A stretch of 64,000 bases of DNA from Thermodesulfovibrionales bacterium (GCA_020062545.1 JAGUWD010000007.1:124001-188000), one strand, 5' to 3'. Positions 20,923-31,025 are shown, counted from the first letter of the stretch. Made by a program: numbers and translations. Notes: a model not told the origin generated them from the sequence alone.

Positions 20923-22235
20923 TGGGCAAGATAGCAATACTGATATTTTTGGTCTTTCTTGCAATACTCGGATTTTTCGCGGTCGAGAATAAAGATATTG
21001 TGAGCATAAAGGTTCCTTTCGGAAGCAGTTATGAGATCCCGAAGATTGCCCTCATCCTCCTCTCTACAACCATGGGCGCCCTTGCTGTACTCATTGTTTT
21101 CTTTATACGCGATACAAAGCGGGTCATAGACAATCTCCAGTATCAGAAGAGGCAGAAAAGAGAGGCGAGGATACAGGAGTTCTATTCAAGGGCGCTGAAT
21201 GCCATACTCGGTGATAAAGAGGAAGAGGCAAAAGATGCCTTGAAGGAGATACTCAAGGAAGACCCGGAGCATATAGATGCCATTTTGAGACTGGGCGACA
21301 TAGCTCTCAATAACAAGGATTACAAGACTGCATTAGACTATTACAGAAAGGCAAAAGACATCGATCCCAAAAATCTGCAGGCGCTTCTTTCCATAGAGAC
21401 AGTGATGGAGAAGATGCAGAGATATGACGATGCCCTTAAATACCTCGATGAGATACTCGATATAGACTCTGAAAACCTTACTGCCCTCTACAGGAAGCGT
21501 GCAATCCTCGAAAAGAAGGATATGTGGGATGACCTCCTGTCCCTGCAGAGGACAATAATCAAGCTCGAGCACAGCGAAAGCGACAAGCAGCAGGAAGAAC
21601 ACAGACTGCTCGGCTATAAATATGAATACGCACGTTCAAGCCTCGAAAGCGGCGAACTGGAGAAGGCAGAAAAGGCATTCAGGACAATGATTAAGATGAA
21701 TGAAGGCTTTATCCCTGCTTATCTCGGCCTTGCAGAGGTTATTTTGACCAGAGGAGAAACAGAGGAGGCCATAAACTTTCTGGAAAAGGCATACGAGCAG
21801 TTGAAATCCATAATAATACTTGCACGCCTCGAAGACCTGCTCATCAATGTTGGAGAGCCGGGAAGACTGATACGGTTTTACAGGAATGCTATAGCGAAAA
21901 GCCCGCAGGACAACGGGCTGAGATTTCTCCTCGGAAAACTTTACTACAGGCTTGAGATGGTGGAGGATGCGATGGATTTATTGAATTCCATAGATACCAA
22001 TGTTTTTCCCGTGCCAGAGCTTTTCAGCCTGCGTGGTGAATTGTATATAAAGAGAAACCAGATTCCAAAGGCGCTTGACGAACTAAAAAAGGCATGCGGG
22101 ATAAGGCGTCCCTTCAGGATACAGTACTGCTGCTCTAATTGCGGTTTCAGGTCGGAAGACTGGTCAGGGAGATGTCCCCAGTGCATGGAATGGAATACTT
22201 ACCGGCTTGATGTATATGGCACCTGTAAAGCATAA
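20922..22235 (+). CDS. lapB: LapA-LapB fusion: membrane-anchored TPR protein with C-terminal zinc ribbon
   Basis: The 437-residue protein begins with two membrane helices (about 3-20 and 42-62) and a loop (ENKDIVSIKVPFG) typical of LapA (DUF1049), continues with six to eight TPR units (about 75-385), and ends in a rubredoxin-type zinc ribbon with CSNCG and CPQC near 399-418, as in LapB/YciM. In E. coli LapA and LapB are separate and control LpxC turnover by FtsH. Here they appear joined in one chain. That the role in lipopolysaccharide control is kept is inference. It starts at the rsfS stop. Confidence 0.85.
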   Translation: MGKIAILIFLVFLAILGFFAVENKDIVSIKVPFGSSYEIPKIALILLSTTMGALAVLIVFFIRDTKRVIDNLQYQKRQKREARIQEFYSRALNAILGDKEEEAKDALKEILKEDPEHIDAILRLGDIALNNKDYKTALDYYRKAKDIDPKNLQALLSIETVMEKMQRYDDALKYLDEILDIDSENLTALYRKRAILEKKDMWDDLLSLQRTIIKLEHSESDKQQEEHRLLGYKYEYARSSLESGELEKAEKAFRTMIKMNEGFIPAYLGLAEVILTRGETEEAINFLEKAYEQLKSIIILARLEDLLINVGEPGRLIRFYRNAIAKSPQDNGLRFLLGKLYYRLEMVEDAMDLLNSIDTNVFPVPELFSLRGELYIKRNQIPKALDELKKACGIRRPFRIQYCCSNCGFRSEDWSGRCPQCMEWNTYRLDVYGTCKA

Positions 22236-22950
22236 GAAAAACAGTAACGAGTCAAAAGTAACAAGTGACGAGAAGTCTAAAACTTTAAAGTCTTCACTTT
22301 CTAACTTGCCATTCGTCCCTCTTACTCCATCTATTCCTTTAAAAGTTGTTCTGGATACGAGCCTCTTTGTAAATCCAGATGTGAGGACGAGCCTCGGGAG
22401 TAATCCCACAGAGGCTTTGGAGACATTTCTTTTCCTCGCAGCACAGATACACGTGCTTGAATTTTACATGCCTCCTTCCATTTTTGAGGAGCTTCTGCAC
22501 TTTGTAGAGAGGGACAAAATACCTGCAGACCTTCTCCTGATCTTGCACCAGAAGCCTCCGAAGAAACATGAATTGAAAACACCTGCCTTTCTATTGTACG
22601 AGCTAATCGAGGATATAAGGGAAAGGGTGAATAAGGGGTTGAGGGTTGCAGAGAAGGCTGTAAGGAGTGCTGAGAGCAAAAAGACTGACGAGGTTATTCA
22701 GGATATGAGAAGAAAGTACAGAGAGGCACTGCGTGAAGGGATAATCGATAGCAAGGAGGATGTTGACCTGCTTTTGCTCGCAATGGAGCTTGATGCCCTG
22801 CTGATTACGGCAGACCAGGGTTTGGTAAAATGGGCAGAAAAGCTGGGCATAAGGTGGCTATTTCCCGAGAAGTTTAAAGAATATTTGTTGAGCGCCATAA
22901 AGAGGACAGAGTTAATCAAAAAATCCTTTGCCCATGAGTCTGTGCCTTAG
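22210..22950 (+). CDS. RNA ligase partner protein with PIN domain
   Basis: The core from about residue 45 reads LKVVLDTSLFVNPDVR, a PIN-nuclease start, and ends ITADQGLVKWAEKLGIRWL, with conserved acidic residues between; this matches the protein family that co-occurs with archaeal-type RNA ligases. The N-terminal 44 residues (HKKNSNESKVTSDEKSK and on) come from a short-repeat-like tract at about 22230-22315 and are probably a non-conserved addition. Possible starts are ATG 22210 and 22216; neither has a clear ribosome-binding site. It converges with the ligase gene and overlaps its end by 39 bases. Activity is not established by sequence. Confidence 0.85.
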   Translation: MYMAPVKHKKNSNESKVTSDEKSKTLKSSLSNLPFVPLTPSIPLKVVLDTSLFVNPDVRTSLGSNPTEALETFLFLAAQIHVLEFYMPPSIFEELLHFVERDKIPADLLLILHQKPPKKHELKTPAFLLYELIEDIRERVNKGLRVAEKAVRSAESKKTDEVIQDMRRKYREALREGIIDSKEDVDLLLLAMELDALLITADQGLVKWAEKLGIRWLFPEKFKEYLLSAIKRTELIKKSFAHESVP

Positions 22951-24042
22951 TTCCCTTGTGCCTTTGATGTAGATCCTGTAAAACTTTGCCCTGTAATAAT
23001 CACCGGATTTTTCCACAGATACAAGCTGTGTGCGGACGCCCGAGCGGTTCAGGTGTTGTATTAATTCATCCACCGTATTTTTGTTTCTTACTTTGATATC
23101 AAAAAACTCTTTTACGCTTTCGCCTTCTGCCACTGCCCTTAGAGTATCTTCTGGTATGAGGTACAATGCCTTTGCAGAACTTATAAGGTATTCGCTGCTG
23201 AACGGTATTCCGAATTCGTGACAGAAAAACACAGCCCTCAATATCCTCTGCGTAAAGAAGCCGGCAGGCAGCTCTGTGATGAGATGTGTTGTTGCCTGCA
23301 AATCCCTGAGACATGAAGAGAGTGTGACATACTTTACCGGTTTGCCATCGGAAACAGGCTTGATCACTATTCCTTCCCTGCCATCCCTGTCAAGTTCGAG
23401 TATAATATTTTTTACGGCATCTACATCCGATGTGCTGCCCGATACATTAAACGGTCCCCATCTTCTTATCTGCTGTATATTAAAACGTTCAAATATTCTG
23501 TAACGTTCTTCTACAGGCAGATGATTTCCCTTTTCATTTAGAAGGTCGAAGACAAAGAGGACAACATCTTCATCGATATACGGGATGATTTCTGTATTGT
23601 AAGGACTTCCGGGACCCACGACCTCGCAGCAGATTATGTGTTCCGGATATTCATTGAAGAAATTAATGTCGATGAGGTCATGTATTCTGTCTGTAGTAAA
23701 TGGACAGATAAATCCTCCCCTTGTAAATGCAATAGGAGTCCCGCTTATGGCAGCTACCCTCACATTGTACCCATCCACCTTTTCCTCGACATAGAATTTA
23801 TTTTTGAAATATCGGTTTATTCCATTGGCAAGATGGAGTATCCTCATAATCTTCGGATAGCCAGGTATAATACCTTTATCATAAAAAACAGTGCCCCGAG
23901 GATAGCATTTATATTCCTGCGAGAGCCTTACAAAGGTGATGTTATTGAACTGGTATGTGTGGATGGATTCTCTTTCTTTGAGTGCTGTTATATCTTTTTC
24001 TGTGAGATGCTTTTCTAAGAAGTCTGGATAAGGTGTGTTCAT
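22912..24042 (-). CDS. ATP-dependent RNA ligase, archaeal Pab1020 type (Rnl3 family)
   Basis: The 376-residue protein contains nucleotidyltransferase motif I, EEKVDGYNVRV, with the candidate AMP-accepting Lys88, and motif IV/V REGIVIKPV near 239. Length and order fit the homodimeric Pab1020-type RNA ligases of archaea, which also occur in some thermophilic bacteria. These join or circularise RNA in vitro; the cellular substrate is unknown. Its partner PIN gene is tail-to-tail with it. A 48-codon gene and then tRNA-Leu lie just upstream on the same strand. Transfer from archaea is plausible but untested. Confidence 0.9.
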   Translation of the reverse strand: MNTPYPDFLEKHLTEKDITALKERESIHTYQFNNITFVRLSQEYKCYPRGTVFYDKGIIPGYPKIMRILHLANGINRYFKNKFYVEEKVDGYNVRVAAISGTPIAFTRGGFICPFTTDRIHDLIDINFFNEYPEHIICCEVVGPGSPYNTEIIPYIDEDVVLFVFDLLNEKGNHLPVEERYRIFERFNIQQIRRWGPFNVSGSTSDVDAVKNIILELDRDGREGIVIKPVSDGKPVKYVTLSSCLRDLQATTHLITELPAGFFTQRILRAVFFCHEFGIPFSSEYLISSAKALYLIPEDTLRAVAEGESVKEFFDIKVRNKNTVDELIQHLNRSGVRTQLVSVEKSGDYYRAKFYRIYIKGTRELRHRLMGKGFFD

Positions 24043-24185
24043 CTTTGAAGTATTTTTTCTTCTTCTTTTAATGCCTTTTCCATGAGCTTTCTCTTCCTGG
24101 ATGGCACTATCTTTCCTTTCAGGGACGATACAGGTATCTTTTCTCTGGAGGACTTCTTGATTAATTTTACGGTTGTCTTTTTCAT
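24039..24185 (-). CDS. Small basic hypothetical protein (48 residues)
   Basis: Starting at ATG 24185 the frame encodes a strongly basic peptide (MKKTTVKLIKKSSREKIP at the start, SRKRKLMEKALKEEEKIL near the end) and its stop overlaps the RNA ligase ATG by four bases, the hallmark of translational coupling. The longer frame upstream runs through tRNA-Leu and is not credible. No strong ribosome-binding site is seen. The basic character would suit RNA binding, which is only suggestive given the neighbouring RNA ligase. Confidence 0.5.
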   Translation of the reverse strand: MKKTTVKLIKKSSREKIPVSSLKGKIVPSRKRKLMEKALKEEEKILQR

Positions 24186-24237
24186 TTTTAGGAAATGAGA
24201 ATATTCCTGAAAAGTAAAAGACTTTTCAGGAGGGTAA

Positions 24238-24321
24238 TGCCGAAGGCGGGAGTCGAACCCGCACGGCCTTTCGACCACCAGACCCTGAACCTGGCGCGTC
24301 TGCCAATTCCGCCACTTCGGC
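24238..24321 (-). tRNA. tRNA-Leu (anticodon CAG)
   Basis: The minus strand folds into an 84-nt class II tRNA: acceptor GCCGAAG/CTTCGGC, D-arm with GCGGAATTGGCAGACGC, anticodon loop TTCAGGG with CAG, a long variable arm (TGGTCGAAAGGCCG) and the T-arm GCGGGTTCGACTCCCGC. Discriminator A; CCA is not encoded. It lies directly upstream of the small protein-RNA ligase pair, same strand, and faces away from glnS. Confidence 0.97.
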
Positions 24322-24376
24322 TGGTTTTATTTTACCATAAATCTTATAAATGAGGATGTGTTAAAATAATCAGGCT

Positions 24377-26056
24377 ATGGAAGTGCAGGTATCAAATTTT
24401 ATCCGCAATATTGTTGCAGAAGATGTTGCTGCAGGAAAGCACGGTGGCAAGGTAATTACAAGATTTCCGCCTGAACCAAACGGCTATCTGCACATAGGTC
24501 ACGCCAAATCCATATGCCTTAACTTCGGTCTGGCTGCCGAATTTGGAGGACATTGCAACCTCAGATTTGACGATACAAATCCGACCAAAGAGGAACAGGA
24601 ATATGTCGACTCGATAATAGAGGATGTCCGCTGGCTGGGCTTTGACTGGGGAGACAGACTATATTATGCATCTGACTATTTTGACAAGCTGTATGAATGG
24701 GCAGTGCAATTAATCAAAATGGGCAAGGCGTATGTCTGCGACCTGAGCGCCGAAGAGATAAGAGAGTATCGCGGAACCTTGACAGAGCCGGGCAAAGAGA
24801 GCCCTTATCGCAACCGTTCTGTAGAGGAAAACCTTGATCTCTTTGAGCGCATGAGGAAGGGCGAGTTTCCTGACGGCTCAAAAACCCTGCGCGCAAAGAT
24901 CGATATGGCATCAGGCAATATCAATATGCGCGACCCTGTGATGTACCGAATCAAACACGAAGATCACCACCGCACAGGGAACAAATGGTGCATATACCCT
25001 ATGTATGATTATGCACACGGGCAGTCGGATTCGATAGAGGGTGTTACGCATTCCATATGCACGATGGAATATGAAGACCATCGTCCTCTCTATGACTGGT
25101 TTTTAGATCAGCTTGGCATACATCACCCACGACAGATAGAGTTTGCACGCCTTAACTTAAGCCATACTGTATTGAGCAAGAGAAGGCTTTTAAAACTGGT
25201 GAATGAGGGATATGTTAAAGGATGGAATGACCCTCGCATGCCGACCCTTGCAGGCATGAGGAGGCGGGGATATACGCCTGATGCAATCAGAAATTTCTGC
25301 AACCGTATCGGCGTTGCCAAAAAAGAAAGCCTCGTGGATATGGGACTCCTTGAATATTGCGTGCGAGAGCATCTGAATAAAATAGCGCCGAGGGTAATGG
25401 CAGTCCTAAGACCGCTCAAGGTTGTAATTACGAATTATCCAGAGGGACAGGAAGAATACTTAGATGCAATAAACAACCCTGAGGATCCGGATGCAGGGAC
25501 AAGAAAGGTTCCATTTTCAAATGTGCTTTATATAGAAAGAGACGACTTCATGGAAACCCCTCCAAAGCAGTTCTTCCGTCTTGCTCCGGGGCGTGAAGTA
25601 AGGCTGCGGTATGCCTATTTCATTAAATGCGAAAGTGTTGTTAAGGATGAAAACGGAGAGATAGTTGAACTCCACTGCACCTATGATCCTGCCACAAGGG
25701 GAGGCGATGCGCCTGATGGCAGAAAGGTCAAGGCAACGCTGCATTGGGTCTCTGCTGAACATGCCATCGAAGCTGAAGTCAGGCTTTATGATTACCTCTT
25801 TGTTAAAGAAGATCCAAACGATGTTGAAGAGGGCAAAGAATTTACCGATTATATAAATCCAAAATCCCTCGAAGTTTTGAAATCATGCCGTCTTGAGCCT
25901 TCATTGAAAGATGCAAAGATAGGAGACAGATTCCAGTTCGAGCGAATGGGCTATTTCTGTGTTGATATTGTTGACTCAAAGCCAGGCAGCCCTGTCTTCA
26001 ACCGCATAGTTACCCTTAAGGACGAATGGGCAAAGATTCAGAAGGGAAAGAAGTAA
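24377..26056 (+). CDS. glnS: Glutaminyl-tRNA synthetase
   Basis: GlnRS charges tRNA-Gln directly. The 559-residue class I synthetase has [17 protein letters not shown] (HIGH motif, about 29-45), the [14 protein letters not shown] segment, the VLSKRRL KMSKS-like loop near 262 and the two C-terminal beta-barrel anticodon domains with [22 protein letters not shown]-type sequence. A GlnRS is not universal outside proteobacteria, where many bacteria use GluRS plus amidotransferase; its presence with gltX suggests direct charging. No gatCAB is visible here. Confidence 0.97.
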   Translation: MEVQVSNFIRNIVAEDVAAGKHGGKVITRFPPEPNGYLHIGHAKSICLNFGLAAEFGGHCNLRFDDTNPTKEEQEYVDSIIEDVRWLGFDWGDRLYYASDYFDKLYEWAVQLIKMGKAYVCDLSAEEIREYRGTLTEPGKESPYRNRSVEENLDLFERMRKGEFPDGSKTLRAKIDMASGNINMRDPVMYRIKHEDHHRTGNKWCIYPMYDYAHGQSDSIEGVTHSICTMEYEDHRPLYDWFLDQLGIHHPRQIEFARLNLSHTVLSKRRLLKLVNEGYVKGWNDPRMPTLAGMRRRGYTPDAIRNFCNRIGVAKKESLVDMGLLEYCVREHLNKIAPRVMAVLRPLKVVITNYPEGQEEYLDAINNPEDPDAGTRKVPFSNVLYIERDDFMETPPKQFFRLAPGREVRLRYAYFIKCESVVKDENGEIVELHCTYDPATRGGDAPDGRKVKATLHWVSAEHAIEAEVRLYDYLFVKEDPNDVEEGKEFTDYINPKSLEVLKSCRLEPSLKDAKIGDRFQFERMGYFCVDIVDSKPGSPVFNRIVTLKDEWAKIQKGKK

Positions 26057-26071
26057 GACTACAGATGTTGT

Positions 26072-26554
26072 ATGAAAACCTACGAGTATATTAACGATTT
26101 CATGTATTTTGTGATAAGGCCTGATAAAAGCAGAGGCGATGGTGCATTCATCTACTGTTCCGGCGTTAATTTGTTCCGTTTCCTTCCCATTACAAAGGGG
26201 CGGCATGGTCTTGGCTCAAATCCTGCCATGAGGGGGCTTCAACTTGTAAATATGGGTATCAGGAATATGGCACTATCAAAAGGAGCAACTCCAAAGGCTA
26301 TTCGAGGAGATTACTGTGCAGGAATCGCTCCCACAAAAGAAAGCTGGTATGGAGAGCTTTTGCTGATAGAAAATGCCCCTGATTTATTTCCTGAAGATAT
26401 TATCAATTACGGCGTTATTAACCTTCTGAAAAAAATTACAAAAGCCTGTATGCTTCAAGATGCTAATCCGCCTGACAGACTGCTTGAGCCAAAGGAACTT
26501 CAGGGTTTTATAGAAGTCCTGTGCAGCAGATACGGCGGGGATAAGCGTAACTGA
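26072..26554 (+). CDS. Conserved-looking hypothetical protein
   Basis: The 160-residue frame follows glnS by 15 bases on the same strand. It begins MKTYEYINDFMYFVIRP, has a mixed alpha/beta composition with no signal peptide or membrane segment, two tryptophan/cysteine-containing blocks (IRGDYCAGIAPTKESWYGE) and ends with a helical region (NPPDRLLEPKELQGFIEVL). Codon use matches neighbours. I do not recognise the family and assign no function; the ATG lies five bases after a weak AGATG-rich stretch. Confidence 0.7.
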   Translation: MKTYEYINDFMYFVIRPDKSRGDGAFIYCSGVNLFRFLPITKGRHGLGSNPAMRGLQLVNMGIRNMALSKGATPKAIRGDYCAGIAPTKESWYGELLLIENAPDLFPEDIINYGVINLLKKITKACMLQDANPPDRLLEPKELQGFIEVLCSRYGGDKRN

Positions 26555-26623
26555 CACAGGGATAAACGAATTTACCTGCACTCCCCTATTCTCTTCCCGC
26601 TCATGCGCTGTGTCATCTCATTT

Positions 26624-26794
26624 TTATTTTATTTCAATCGCTTCTTCGATGAGCATTACGGGGATGTCGTCTTTTATCGGATACATGAGCTTGCATTTTT
26701 CGCAAACAAGGCCATTCTCCGCTTCTTTGTAGGTCAAATCCCATTTGCATTTGGGGCAGGCAAGGATTTCGAGCAATTCTTTGCTTAATGCCAT
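26624..26794 (-). CDS. Trm112-family small zinc-binding protein
   Basis: A 56-residue frame, too short for many gene callers, starts at the ATG that directly follows the gltX stop. The product begins MALSKELLEILACPKCKWDL and has CPKC (residues 13-16) and CEKC (31-34), then the YPIKDDIPVML signature of the Trm112/YcaR family. Eukaryotic and archaeal Trm112 activates methyltransferases; bacterial members often sit near lpxK or kdsB and their role is unclear. It is cotranscribed with gltX. Confidence 0.93.
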   Translation of the reverse strand: MALSKELLEILACPKCKWDLTYKEAENGLVCEKCKLMYPIKDDIPVMLIEEAIEIK

Positions 26795-28213
26795 TTATCC
26801 CCCTTCTATTACCTTCGCTAATCTTTTTAATACCTTTTCTTTCCCGACTATTTCAAGGACTTCAAAAAGTCCAGGGCTCGCTGTGCCTCCAGTGATTGCA
26901 ACTCTCACAGGCTGGGCTATGGCGCCGAGTTTTATTCCATGCTTTTCAGCGAATGCATGGAAGACTTTTTCTATCTCCCTTGCTGTAAAATCTGAAAGTC
27001 CTGATAACAGTTCTTTTAATTCAGACAGATATTTTATATTTTCAGGTTTCAGGAATTTTTCCTTAGCCCTCGGGTCAATCTCCACATATTCGAGGATATA
27101 GTATTTCAATGAATTCGCAAGCTCTACAAGTGTTCTTACCCTCTCTTTAAGAGAGTTTACCGCTTTTGAGAGCCACTCCATATCAAGCTTCTGTCCTTCG
27201 GAGATGATGCCCTCTTTTATTAAAAAGGGAATAACCATTTCTGCGAGGTTTTTTGCATCCTCTTTGATAATGTACTGGCTGTTGAGCCACAAGAGCTTTT
27301 CAGGATTGAATACTGCCGCTGATTTTCCGATATTTTCCAATGAGAAGTATTTAATCAACTCCTCTCTTGTGAATACCTCCTGATCTCCGTATGACCAACC
27401 GAGCCGTACAAGATAATTGACGAGCGCATCAGGAAGATACCCCATGTCTTTATAAGCCATTACTGATGTTGCACCATGCCTTTTACTCAGCCTCGTCTTA
27501 TCAGCTCCCAGTATCATGGGAAGATGTCCGAATGCAGGGGGATCCCAGCCGAATGCTTTATAAATATGTATCTGCTTCGGGGTATTGTTCAGATGGTCGT
27601 CTCCCCTTATGATATGGGTTATTTCCATGTCTATATCATCCACAACAACCACAAAGTTATAGGTCGGTGTGCCGTCTGAGCGCATTATAATGAGGTCTTC
27701 AAGCTGGCTGTTTTCGAATTCCACGACACCCTTTATAAGGTCGTTTACCACTGTCCGGCCTTCCTGCGGCATTTTGAATCTTATCGCAGATGGTTTATCC
27801 GCAGGCATCGGTTCTGTGATATTCCTGCACCTGCCATCGTATTTAGGGGTTTTGCCTTGTGCAAGTGCTTCCTGTCTCCTTTGTTCAAGTTCCTCTGGCG
27901 TGCAATAGCATCTATATGCCTTACCTTCATTTAAGAGCCTTTCGACATAGCTCCTGTATATGTCGAAGCGGTCTGTCTGTCTGTATGGCCCCTCATCCCA
28001 ATCGAGCTTCAGCCACTTCATGCCCTCAATAATAGCTTCGATATACTCCTCTGTTGAACGGCTTCTGTCGGTATCCTCTATCCTGAGGATAAATACACCA
28101 TTATTATGTCTTGCGAACAGATAGTTGAAAAGGGCTGTTCTTGCGCCGCCGATATGGAGGTGTCCTGTGGGGCTCGGTGCGAATCTGACGCGTATCTTAT
28201 TGTTTTTGTTCAT
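26795..28213 (-). CDS. gltX: Glutamyl-tRNA synthetase
   Basis: GluRS charges tRNA-Glu; glutamyl-tRNA also feeds tetrapyrrole synthesis. The 472-residue class I synthetase starts with [20 protein letters not shown] (HIGH motif) and has [30 protein letters not shown], and TRLSKRHGA (KMSKS). The C-terminal helical anticodon domain ends [17 protein letters not shown]. Length is normal. The Trm112-like gene follows without a gap. Confidence 0.98.
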   Translation of the reverse strand: MNKNNKIRVRFAPSPTGHLHIGGARTALFNYLFARHNNGVFILRIEDTDRSRSTEEYIEAIIEGMKWLKLDWDEGPYRQTDRFDIYRSYVERLLNEGKAYRCYCTPEELEQRRQEALAQGKTPKYDGRCRNITEPMPADKPSAIRFKMPQEGRTVVNDLIKGVVEFENSQLEDLIIMRSDGTPTYNFVVVVDDIDMEITHIIRGDDHLNNTPKQIHIYKAFGWDPPAFGHLPMILGADKTRLSKRHGATSVMAYKDMGYLPDALVNYLVRLGWSYGDQEVFTREELIKYFSLENIGKSAAVFNPEKLLWLNSQYIIKEDAKNLAEMVIPFLIKEGIISEGQKLDMEWLSKAVNSLKERVRTLVELANSLKYYILEYVEIDPRAKEKFLKPENIKYLSELKELLSGLSDFTAREIEKVFHAFAEKHGIKLGAIAQPVRVAITGGTASPGLFEVLEIVGKEKVLKRLAKVIEGG

Positions 28214-28260
28214 AGGGTTTACATTATAACACAGGGAGTCATTCGCCTACCAATTGTTAT

Positions 28261-28438
28261 GATGTATATCGAGCATGCTTCAAAAGCCTTTACAAAGTGT
28301 TGGTCTTTAATTTATGCCAGAGATAATCTACGCATCACTCTATAAGAGAGCAATGCAGTAGATGACGGATTCAAGACAATGCAACTCAACATTCTGGCTG
28401 GGTGCAAAGTCTTTTTCAGCACACTCGACATACATTTC
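28261..28438. repeat. Palindromic intergenic repeat, copy C
   Basis: The left arm GATGTATATCGAGCATGCTT plus CAAAAGCCTTTACA pairs imperfectly with the complement of the right arm (AATGTATGTCGAGTGTGCTG, then AAAAAGACTTTGCA). It lies in the 331-base gap between gltX and rpsO. The arm core resembles copies B, D and E. The gap's remaining 100 bases hold the rpsO leader, where S15 autoregulation would be expected, but I see no motif that proves it. Confidence 0.6.
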
Positions 28439-28544
28439 GAGATATTTGCTGCTGTGATTATGGAAGCCTTTACAGAAAACAAGGTCATGTGCTAACCTAT
28501 TAATCTGGAAAATTAATTATTCTCCATAGAAAGGCGGTGAAGAA

Positions 28545-28814
28545 ATGGCACTGGATACCATTAAGAAAAGGGATATTATAGAATCATTTAAGATTCATAG
28601 CCATGATACGGGCTCTCCCGAGGTGCAGATTGCACTTTTATCCGAAAGGATAAGTTATCTCACGGAGCATTTTAAAACCCACAAAAAAGACCATCATTCA
28701 AGAAGAGGGCTTTTAAAGCTCGTTGCACAGAGGAAGAGACTTCTCAATTACCTTAAGACTGCTGACAAAGGCCGTTATGATAAGGTTATAGAACGACTTG
28801 GCCTCAGGAAATAG
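28545..28814 (+). CDS. rpsO: 30S ribosomal protein S15
   Basis: S15 binds the central domain of 16S rRNA early in assembly. The 89-residue protein has the family length and the signature [19 protein letters not shown] (18-36), [19 protein letters not shown] and [23 protein letters not shown] precedes the ATG. It is followed by pnp, the usual rpsO-pnp order. Confidence 0.98.
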   Translation: MALDTIKKRDIIESFKIHSHDTGSPEVQIALLSERISYLTEHFKTHKKDHHSRRGLLKLVAQRKRLLNYLKTADKGRYDKVIERLGLRK

Positions 28815-28853
28815 GACACGGAAATATAATTAAGGAGATAGAAAGGTAATTTG

Positions 28854-30965
28854 ATGACAAATGTAGAGCTTGATATTAAAGGGAAAAGTCTGGTTATAGA
28901 GACAGGACAGATGGCGAGGCAGTCGAGCGGTGCTGTGGTTGTAAAGTATGGAGATACTGTTGTTCTTGCTACGGCAGTTGCGGACAAGAGGGTAAAAGAG
29001 GGGCTGGATTTTTTCCCGCTTACCATCGATTATCAGGAGAAGACATATTCAGCAGGCAAGATACCCGGGGGCTTCTTTAAAAGGGAAGGCAAGCCTTCCG
29101 AGAAAGAGGTCTTGACATCCCGCCTCATTGACAGGCCTATCAGGCCATTGTTTCCAAAGGGGTTTTATTCAGAGACACAGGGAATAGCCTCCGTACTATC
29201 ATACGGCAACGAAAATGTATCGGATATACTTGGAATAATCGGTATGTCTGCTGCAATTCACATATCGGATATACCCTTTGACGGTCCTGTGGGTGCGGTC
29301 AGAGTTGGAAGACTCGATGGCAACTTGATTATCAACCCGGATTTATCCGAAGTAGAAAAAGTCGATCTTAATCTCGTTGTAGCAGGCACAGAGGATGCGG
29401 TAATAATGGTGGAAGGCGGCGGCTCTGAGGTTTCAGAGACACTGCTCCTTGAGGCTATTGATTATGCCCATAAAGAGATCAAGAGGATAGTTGCTCTCCA
29501 GAATGAATTAAGGAGTTTGGTCGGCAAGGAAAAGAGGGAATTGATCCCTGTCACAGAAAAGCCTGAATTTAAAAAGGAGATAAGGGTCTTTGTTGCTGAA
29601 AGGCTGAAGGAGGCTATACGCATCCCCGGCAAACAGCGCAGACAGGAGGCCCTTGATATAATTCTCGAAGATGCAATAAAGAATTTTAATACACTCGAAA
29701 ATGGAGAAAAATTCTTTGGGGATTCCACAAAGGATCTCACAAGGGATATAGCCAATATATTCGATGATTATGAAAAAGAGATTGTAAGGAATATGATACT
29801 TCAGGAGGGCGTGAGGGCAGACGGCAGGAAGCCTGATGAGATAAGGCACATAGCATGTCATATGGGTCTTCTTCCGAGGGCGCATGGCTCTGCACTTTTT
29901 ATCAGGGGAGAAACCCAGGCCCTCGTTGTAACCACCCTCGGCACTGCTGAAGATGAGCAGAAGATAGATTCCCTTGAAGGCGAAACCTATAAGTCATTTA
30001 TGCTCCATTATAATTTTCCCCCCTTCAGTGTGGGTGAGGTAAAACCCCTCCGCTCTCCGGGCAGAAGGGAGATAGGGCACGGAGCCCTTGCAGAAAGGGC
30101 ATTGAAATACGTAATACCTCCCAAAGAGGTTTTCCCTTATACCATAAGGATTGTCTCTGATATCCTTGAGTCCAACGGTTCTTCTTCCATGGCAACGGTC
30201 TGTGGTGCAACCCTCTCATTGATGGACGCAGGTGTCCCAATATCAGCACCTGTTGCAGGCATTGCAATGGGACTTATAAAAGAGGAAGAAAAGGTTGTTG
30301 TTCTGACAGACATCCTTGGACTTGAAGACCATTTAGGAGATATGGACTTCAAGGTTGCAGGAACAGAAAATGGCATCACAGCTTTTCAGATGGATGTAAA
30401 GATAAGCGGCGTGAGCCGTGAAATCCTCCGGAAGGCCCTTGAGCAGGCAAGGGTTGGAAGGCTTCACATACTCGGCAAGATGAAGGAGGCAATACCTTCT
30501 CCAAGGAAGGAGCTTTCTCCTCATGCACCGAGGATATACACGATGCAGATAAAACAGGACAAGATAAGGGATGTCATAGGCACAGGCGGTAAGGTTATCC
30601 GCGGTATTATAGAGCAGACAGGCGTCAAAATAAATATAGACGACACCGGCCTTATAAATATCGCATCTTCTGACGAAGAGTCTGCCAAAAAGGCGATAGA
30701 TATAATAAATGGCATCATCGCAGAAGCCGAACTCGGAAAGATATACATGGGAAAAGTGGTTCGCATAGCCGATTTCGGGGCATTTGTGGAGATACTCCCG
30801 GGCGTTGACGGACTTTTGCATATATCGCAGATATCTGAAAAGAGGATAGCAAAGGTTACGGATGAGCTGAATGTGGGTGACGAGGTTCTGGTAAAGGTCA
30901 TTGAGATAGACAATCAGGGAAGAGTCAGACTCAGCAGAAAAGAAGCAATGAGAGAAAAATCGTGA
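28854..30965 (+). CDS. pnp: Polyribonucleotide nucleotidyltransferase (PNPase)
   Basis: PNPase degrades RNA from the 3' end with phosphate and can also add tails. From the ATG at 28854 (preceding TTG is in frame) the protein has 703 residues: two RNase PH domains with GKIPGGFFKREGKPSEKE and RSPGRREIGHGALAERAL, the linking helical domain, a KH domain (DVIGTGGKVIRGIIEQTG) and an S1 domain (GKVVRIADFGAFVEILPG). Complete. It sits 39 bases after rpsO. Confidence 0.98.
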   Translation: MTNVELDIKGKSLVIETGQMARQSSGAVVVKYGDTVVLATAVADKRVKEGLDFFPLTIDYQEKTYSAGKIPGGFFKREGKPSEKEVLTSRLIDRPIRPLFPKGFYSETQGIASVLSYGNENVSDILGIIGMSAAIHISDIPFDGPVGAVRVGRLDGNLIINPDLSEVEKVDLNLVVAGTEDAVIMVEGGGSEVSETLLLEAIDYAHKEIKRIVALQNELRSLVGKEKRELIPVTEKPEFKKEIRVFVAERLKEAIRIPGKQRRQEALDIILEDAIKNFNTLENGEKFFGDSTKDLTRDIANIFDDYEKEIVRNMILQEGVRADGRKPDEIRHIACHMGLLPRAHGSALFIRGETQALVVTTLGTAEDEQKIDSLEGETYKSFMLHYNFPPFSVGEVKPLRSPGRREIGHGALAERALKYVIPPKEVFPYTIRIVSDILESNGSSSMATVCGATLSLMDAGVPISAPVAGIAMGLIKEEEKVVVLTDILGLEDHLGDMDFKVAGTENGITAFQMDVKISGVSREILRKALEQARVGRLHILGKMKEAIPSPRKELSPHAPRIYTMQIKQDKIRDVIGTGGKVIRGIIEQTGVKINIDDTGLINIASSDEESAKKAIDIINGIIAEAELGKIYMGKVVRIADFGAFVEILPGVDGLLHISQISEKRIAKVTDELNVGDEVLVKVIEIDNQGRVRLSRKEAMREKS

Positions 30966-31025
30966 ACCGTATTCCGTAATCCGTGTCCGCACGGGTGACG
31001 AATAACGGGTAACGGATAACGGTCT

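Noticed and set aside
24207-24231. Hairpin CCTGAAAAG/CTTTTCAGG downstream of tRNA-Leu as a terminator
   Set aside because: No T-run follows on either strand, so termination is not supported; it may be a processing hairpin.
24186-24278. N-terminal extension of the small basic protein
   Set aside because: The extension is encoded by the tRNA-Leu gene; the ATG at 24185 is the first credible start.
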